A DNA stretch of 64,000 nucleotides from Streptomyces sp. TLI_235 (GTDB taxonomy: Bacteria > Actinomycetota > Actinomycetes > Streptomycetales > Streptomycetaceae): the NCBI GenBank assembly GCA_002300355.1, contig NSGV01000001.1, positions 3,782,001 to 3,846,000 on the forward strand, given 5' to 3'. How positions within the stretch are numbered: position 1 is the stretch's first letter; each line of letters opens with the position of its first letter. The notes under the pieces were generated by a model. The model was not told where the DNA came from and searched no databases. It worked only from the letters and a program-made list of their open reading frames with translations. Of the stretch, positions 59,613 through 64,000 are shown one piece after another. The position numbers were made by a program, and so were the translations under genes.

Positions 59613-61094
59613 ATGAGCGAGGACGGCTCCACGGTCGAGGGCCACGCCCTGGGCAACGGTCGGTACGTGCTGCAGCGCCTGCTCGGGCAGGGCGGCATGG
59701 CCTCCGTGCACCTGGCGTACGACACGGTGCTGGACCGTCAGGTCGCGGTGAAGACCCTGCACACCGAGCTGGGCCGGGAGGCCTCGTTCAAGGAGCGGTT
59801 CCGCCGCGAGGCGCAGGCCGTCGCGCGCCTCCAGCACACCAACATCGTCCAGGTCTACGACAGCGGCGAGGACATCGCCGCGGACGGCGCGTCCACCCCG
59901 TACATCGTCATGGAGTACGTCGAGGGCCGGGCCCTGCGCGACGTGCTGAACGACGCGATCGGGCAGCACGGTGCGATGCCGACCGCGCAGGCGCTGAAGA
60001 TCACCGCCGCGGTGCTCTCCGCCCTGGAGGCCTCGCACGACCAGGGCCTGGTGCACCGGGACATCAAGCCGGGCAACGTCATGGTCAACACCAAGGGCAT
60101 CGTCAAGGTGATGGACTTCGGCATCGCCCGCGCGCTGCAGTCCGGTGTCACCTCCATGACGCAGACCGGCATGGTCGTCGGCACCCCGCAGTACCTCTCG
60201 CCCGAGCAGGCGCTCGGCAAGAGCGTGGATGCCCGCTCCGACCTGTACTCGGTCGGCTGCATGCTCTTCGAGCTGCTGACCGGCGGCCTGCCCTTCGACG
60301 GCGACTCGGCCTTCTCCATCGCGTACAAGCACGTGCAGGAGGAGCCGCCGGCGCCGTCTTCGATCAACACGACCGTGCCGCCCGCGGTGGACGCACTGGT
60401 CGCCCGGGCCCTGCGCAAGGACCCGGCGCACCGCTTCCCGACCGCGGAGGCGATGCGCGACGAGGTCGAGCGGGTCGAGTCCACGGCGCAGTCCGGCGGC
60501 ACGTCGCTGCAGGCCTCCACGCCGCTGGTGATCAGCGAGGGCCCGCGCTCGGTGCACGCCGCGCCGTCGCTGACCAACTTCCCGCAGGTCTCCGGGGACA
60601 TCCGGACGCCCACCCCGCAGGTGCAGCAGCCGTACCAGCCGCAGGCCAGCACGCCGCCGCCGTACCCGCAGGCGCAGGCGCAGCACACCCCGCAGCCCTT
60701 CCCGCAGGCGCAGGCCCCGCACACGCCGCAGCCGTTCCCGCAGGCCCCGCACACGCCGCAGCCCTTCCCGCAGGCGCACACCCCGCAGCCGTTCGCGCAG
60801 CCGCAGCCGTACCAGACGCCGCGGCCCTTCCCGCAGCAGGCGCATCCGACCGGGCCGATGCCGGCTCAGCCGGGCCCCTTCGTGGCGAAGCCGCAGCCGG
60901 CCAACAACAACGCGGGCTGCTCGACGGCGCTGGTCGTGGTCGGCGTGATCTTCGGCGTGATCGTCCTCGCGGTGATCATCGTGCTGATCGCGGCGGCCAA
61001 GGGCGAGCAGAACAAGGGCAACAGCTACAGCAGCTCCTCCCTGGGCCCGGTGGCCTCCCGGATGCTGGAGCTGCCGCAGGACGGCCGGAACTGA
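59613..61094 (+). CDS. Transmembrane serine/threonine protein kinase (PknB-like) 1
   Basis: A 493-residue protein from ATG 59613 with AGGGGG upstream. Kinase domain about residues 15-285: L-L-G-Q-G-G-M-A-S-V near 24, V-A-V-K-T near 43, active site H-R-D-I-K-P-G-N near 148-155 and D-F-G-I-A near 168. All catalytic residues are intact. A Pro/Gln/Ala-rich juxtamembrane region with repeats of the T-P-Q-P-F-P-Q-A type (about 340-420) leads to a transmembrane helix at about 440-465 and a short extracytoplasmic tail of about 30 residues without PASTA domains. Target unknown. It is 111 bases before a second kinase. Confidence 0.93.
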   Translation: MSEDGSTVEGHALGNGRYVLQRLLGQGGMASVHLAYDTVLDRQVAVKTLHTELGREASFKERFRREAQAVARLQHTNIVQVYDSGEDIAADGASTPYIVMEYVEGRALRDVLNDAIGQHGAMPTAQALKITAAVLSALEASHDQGLVHRDIKPGNVMVNTKGIVKVMDFGIARALQSGVTSMTQTGMVVGTPQYLSPEQALGKSVDARSDLYSVGCMLFELLTGGLPFDGDSAFSIAYKHVQEEPPAPSSINTTVPPAVDALVARALRKDPAHRFPTAEAMRDEVERVESTAQSGGTSLQASTPLVISEGPRSVHAAPSLTNFPQVSGDIRTPTPQVQQPYQPQASTPPPYPQAQAQHTPQPFPQAQAPHTPQPFPQAPHTPQPFPQAHTPQPFAQPQPYQTPRPFPQQAHPTGPMPAQPGPFVAKPQPANNNAGCSTALVVVGVIFGVIVLAVIIVLIAAAKGEQNKGNSYSSSSLGPVASRMLELPQDGRN

Positions 61095-61204
61095 GACCGC
61101 GGTCCCTTCAGCGGTCCACGGTGACCGCGCCGAAGCGGTAGCGTTTCACAGGACGTAACCGACAGGGCGACTGCGCGCCGAGCGAGGGCCCGGGGCGAGG
61201 AGCG

Positions 61205-62986
61205 ATGGCACAGAGCGATCGGCCGGGCAACGGCGAGGATGCGGACGTCCAGGCCTCCACCGACGAGACGACGGGCCGCGAGCCGGAGACCGCCGAGACG
61301 AAGATCGTGTCCGGCCCGCCGCTCGGGCACACCCCGGGCCGCGGCACCAAGGCCCTGCTCGGGACGGTCGGCGACGGCCGGTACCGGATCACCGGCCGGC
61401 TCGGCCGCGGCGGCATGGCCGAGGTCTTCTCCGCCCAGGACGTCCGGCTCGGCCGGACCGTCGCCGTCAAGCTGCTGCGCGCGGATCTGGCCGAGGACGA
61501 CATCGCCCGGCTCCGCTTCACGCGCGAGGCGCACGCCGTCGCCGCGCTCAACCACCACTCGATCGTGGCGGTGTACGACACCGGCGAGGAAGTGCTGGAC
61601 GGCGAGTCCACGCCGTACATCGTGATGGAACTGGTCGAGGGCCGGACGGTCCGCGAGCTGCTGGTGGACGAGGAGGCGCCGCCGGTCGACCAGGCGCTGA
61701 TCATCATCGCCGGGGTGCTGGAGGCGCTGGCCTACAGCCACAAGCACGGCATCGTGCACCGCGACATCAAGCCCGCCAACGTGATCATCACGACCAACGG
61801 CGCGGTCAAGGTGATGGACTTCGGCATCGCCCGGGCCCTCACCGGCGCGGCCACCACCATGACGCAGACCGGCATGGTCATGGGCACCCCGCAGTACCTG
61901 TCGCCGGAGCAGGCGCTCGGCCGGCCCGTCGACCACCGCTCCGACCTCTACGCGGCCGGCTGCATGCTGTACGAACTGCTGGCGCTGCGGCCGCCGTTCA
62001 CCGGCGAGACGCCGCTCTCGGTGGTCTACCAGCACGTCCAGGACAACCCCGTGCCGCCGTCCCGGGCCAACGGCCGGGTACCGACCGAGTTCGACGAGCT
62101 GGTGCTCCGCTCGCTGGCCAAGAACCCGGACGACCGGTTCCAGAGCGCCGACGAGTTCCGGGCCCACGTGCAGCACGCGCTGCGCACCATGCACGGCGCC
62201 CAGGGCGTCGGCTACGCGGCCGGTGCCGCCGCAGCGGCGGCCGCCGCGGCCGGGCTGGCCGCCACCGTGCAGGGCGGCAACGGGAACGGCAACGGCCGTC
62301 CCGGGCCGGAGGGCACCCACAACGGCGGCACCGCCGTCACCGAGCCGCTCGGCCGCACGGGCCCGGCGGACCCGACGGCCGCCATGCCCTTCCAGGTCAC
62401 CTCGCCCTACCAGACGCCCTCCCAGCCCTACCCGCCGACCGGCGGTGGCCAGGGCTACGGCGGTCAGGGTTACGGGGGCCAGGGTTACGGGGGCCAGGGC
62501 TACGACGGCGACCACGGGTACGGCGGGGGCGGCGGCCACGACGGCTACGAGCCGGAGGACAAGCGCAGCCCGTGGGGCTGGGTGATGGGTGTCCTCGCCG
62601 TGCTGGTGGCGGCCGGTGTCGGGATCGGCCTCGCGCTGAGCGGCGGCGGGGGCGGCGGCGGCAACACGCCGACCCAGCAGAAGACGCAGACCACCGCCCC
62701 GGCGGACACCGGGCAGCCGACCGAGGAGCCGACCACGGCCGCCCCGTCGCGCACCCAGAGCGGGACGACCCGGCCGACCGAGCCGACCTTCGGGTCGCAC
62801 TCGCCGACCGGCAGCGCCAGTGCGACGGGCTCGGCCTCGGCTTCGGCCTCGCCGACCGACACGTCCACGCCGTCGCCGACGACGACCCCGACCAAGGCCA
62901 CCCCGACCCCGACCGGCGAACCGTCCACGCCGGGGCCGACCGGGGGCGCCACGTCGCCAGGGCCCGGCGGAGCGGGCGCCGGCTGA
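61205..62986 (+). CDS. Transmembrane serine/threonine protein kinase (PknB-like) 2
   Basis: A 593-residue protein from ATG 61205 with GAGGAG upstream. Kinase domain about residues 55-325: L-G-R-G-G-M-A-E-V near 64, V-A-V-K-L near 83, H-R-D-I-K-P-A-N near 186-193, D-F-G-I-A near 206, all catalytic residues intact. A Gly/Tyr/Gln-rich repeat (Y-G-G-Q-G x4, about 418-440) precedes a transmembrane helix at about 455-480, then an extracytoplasmic Thr/Ser/Pro-rich tail of about 115 residues that could be glycosylated. It is similar in layout to the upstream kinase, and the pair may be a local duplication. Its Ser/Thr-rich tail could be a mannosylation target. Confidence 0.93.
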   Translation: MAQSDRPGNGEDADVQASTDETTGREPETAETKIVSGPPLGHTPGRGTKALLGTVGDGRYRITGRLGRGGMAEVFSAQDVRLGRTVAVKLLRADLAEDDIARLRFTREAHAVAALNHHSIVAVYDTGEEVLDGESTPYIVMELVEGRTVRELLVDEEAPPVDQALIIIAGVLEALAYSHKHGIVHRDIKPANVIITTNGAVKVMDFGIARALTGAATTMTQTGMVMGTPQYLSPEQALGRPVDHRSDLYAAGCMLYELLALRPPFTGETPLSVVYQHVQDNPVPPSRANGRVPTEFDELVLRSLAKNPDDRFQSADEFRAHVQHALRTMHGAQGVGYAAGAAAAAAAAAGLAATVQGGNGNGNGRPGPEGTHNGGTAVTEPLGRTGPADPTAAMPFQVTSPYQTPSQPYPPTGGGQGYGGQGYGGQGYGGQGYDGDHGYGGGGGHDGYEPEDKRSPWGWVMGVLAVLVAAGVGIGLALSGGGGGGGNTPTQQKTQTTAPADTGQPTEEPTTAAPSRTQSGTTRPTEPTFGSHSPTGSASATGSASASASPTDTSTPSPTTTPTKATPTPTGEPSTPGPTGGATSPGPGGAGAG

Positions 62987-62990
62987 CGGC

Positions 62991-63006
62991 CCGCCCCACG
63001 GGGCGG
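62991..63006. terminator. Short hairpin between convergent kinase 2 and phosphotransferase genes
   Basis: A short GC stem (62991-62997 with 63000-63006) with a two-base loop follows the kinase stop by four bases. No T-run is visible, so termination is tentative. Confidence 0.35.
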
Positions 63007-63019
63007 CGGCTCGGGCGGC

Positions 63020-64000
63020 TCAGTTGGTGAAGGCGTCCAGGACCTGCTCGTACTCCTGGCACCACCAGCGCAGCTGGCCGGCCGCGGCCGGGAAGAGCGG
63101 GTCGGCCCGGCCGTCGCGCCGCTGGTAGTGCCACTGGAGCATCCAGAGGTCGTTCAGCCGCTCCCACCAGACCCGGTGGACGGCGGCGGCCAGCTCGGCC
63201 GGGCCGGCCGCCGCCTCGGCCCGGTAGGCCCTGGACCAGGCGCGCACCCGGCAGAGGTCCAGTACCCCGCTCAGCCGGTCGTTGAAGACCAGGGTGGCGG
63301 CCCGGACGGCCTCCTCGGCGGTGGGCTGCAGGCCCAGCTTGTCCCAGTCCAGGACGGCCGCGACCGCCCCACCGCGGTAGAGCAGGTTGAGCCCGTGGAA
63401 GTCGCCGTGCGTCCAGCCGGTCGGCGGGGCCTCGGCCGGTGCAGGGCGGCGGCCGCGGTGGGCGGCGAGCAGGTCGATCCGCTCCGCGAGGTGCTCCTCG
63501 GCGAGCGCGTCGAAGGCCGTGTGCGGGCGGTGCTCCCCGGCGAGCCTGCGCAGCTCCCCGACCAGGCGGGCGGTCTCGTCCGGGTCGGCGGCCAGCCGCC
63601 CGGCGGGCTGGCGCACCGGGGCGCAGACGTGCGCCAGCGCGCCGTGCAGCCGGCCGAGCAGCGCGCCGAGGTCGGCGCACTGCGACAGGTCGAGGGACGT
63701 CCCGTGCCGGTGCTCGCCCTCCACCCACGGATACAGGCCGAACAGCCGGCCGCCGTGGGCGACGACGGAGTCCCCGTCGGCGGCGGGCAGCGGCCGGGCC
63801 ACCGGCAGCCCCCGGGCGTGGAGCGCGGTCGTCGCGCGGTGCTGCGCGGTGATCGCGGCACGGGAGGCGGTGGCCTCGTCGACGTAGCACTTGAGGAAGT
63901 AGCGGCCCTCGGTGGTGGTGACCCGGTACCCGCGGTTCAGCAGGCCCTCGGCCACCGGGCGGACGGCGACCGCGGGCGCGGTGCCGAAGCGCCGGAGCAC
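63020..64000 (-). CDS. Aminoglycoside phosphotransferase-family protein (partial, runs off right edge)
   Basis: At least 326 residues; the 5' end is cut by the window edge, so the N-terminus is unknown. The APH/choline-kinase fold is recognised by G-Y-R-V-T-T-x-E-G-R-Y-F-L-K-C-Y near the left of the visible part, G-W-T-H-G-D-F-H-G-L-N-L-L-Y (the catalytic H-G-D-x-H-x-x-N loop) and V-L-D-W-D-K-L-G (the DxD metal site). It is a kinase for an alcohol or amine substrate; actual resistance activity cannot be inferred. It is convergent with kinase 2. Confidence 0.82.
   Translation of the reverse strand: MLRRFGTAPAVAVRPVAEGLLNRGYRVTTTEGRYFLKCYVDEATASRAAITAQHRATTALHARGLPVARPLPAADGDSVVAHGGRLFGLYPWVEGEHRHGTSLDLSQCADLGALLGRLHGALAHVCAPVRQPAGRLAADPDETARLVGELRRLAGEHRPHTAFDALAEEHLAERIDLLAAHRGRRPAPAEAPPTGWTHGDFHGLNLLYRGGAVAAVLDWDKLGLQPTAEEAVRAATLVFNDRLSGVLDLCRVRAWSRAYRAEAAAGPAELAAAVHRVWWERLNDLWMLQWHYQRRDGRADPLFPAAAGQLRWWCQEYEQVLDAFTN

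Noticed and set aside
62991..63006. Strong terminator between kinase 2 and the phosphotransferase
   Set aside because: The stem is short with a two-base loop and no T-run, so it is listed only as a weak candidate.

Overview
The window is high-GC DNA with the gene order of the origin-proximal core of a Streptomycetaceae chromosome (Streptomyces or Kitasatospora type). The left edge holds the first 59 bases of dnaA on the minus strand, so oriC (the dnaA-dnaN spacer in this family) should lie just outside the left end. No tRNA, rRNA, CRISPR array, insertion sequence or prophage was recognised.

Region 1 (1-8.7 kb) is the classic origin block: rpmH, rnpA, yidD, yidC, khpB(jag), rsmG, parA, parB, a GNAT acetyltransferase, then convergent trxA and trxB. 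A SigR-type promoter (GGAAT-N18-GTT) precedes trxB. Region 2 (8.9-17.8 kb, minus strand) holds an anti-sigma factor, a SigM-like ECF sigma factor, a membrane-anchored pseudokinase, murJ and a large DUF6049-like membrane protein; this matches the mycobacterial mviN-sigM-trxB-trxA neighbourhood, but here MurJ and the pseudokinase are separate genes. Region 3 (18-24.6 kb) holds the CCA-adding enzyme, an unknown protein, a repeat-rich membrane protein, an MFS transporter, inositol-phosphate synthase and a PadR repressor. Region 4 (24.9-31.9 kb) is envelope biogenesis: a class A PBP, a GT87-like mannosyltransferase candidate, an alanine-racemase-like protein, a FemX-like ligase and a small membrane protein. 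Region 5 (32.2-37.6 kb) holds rpsF-ssb-rpsR-rplI, a MATE transporter and dnaB.

From 37.6 to 57 kb the content looks more accessory: a RibD/DHFR-like reductase, an HD protein, two tandem secreted paralogues of about 918 residues (beta-helix, PKD, three repeated C-terminal modules) under matching promoters, a mannose-activation trio (manA, manB, ppm), an HxlR/azoreductase pair, a metallo-beta-lactamase-fold protein, mobA/moeA molybdenum cofactor genes, and a divergent K+ channel / soluble RCK pair. The right end (57.8-64 kb) has a secreted protein, a proteasome-activator (Bpa) homologue, two transmembrane Ser/Thr kinases and a partial phosphotransferase.

Two DNA-level systems stand out. Seven perfect 14-bp parS sites are scattered over 4.3-32.6 kb, several of them inside coding sequence. 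A tight cluster of about seven DnaA-box-like 9-mers sits upstream of dnaB, a candidate DnaA-titration or regulatory locus more than 35 kb from dnaA. Many convergent gene pairs are separated by long perfect hairpins.
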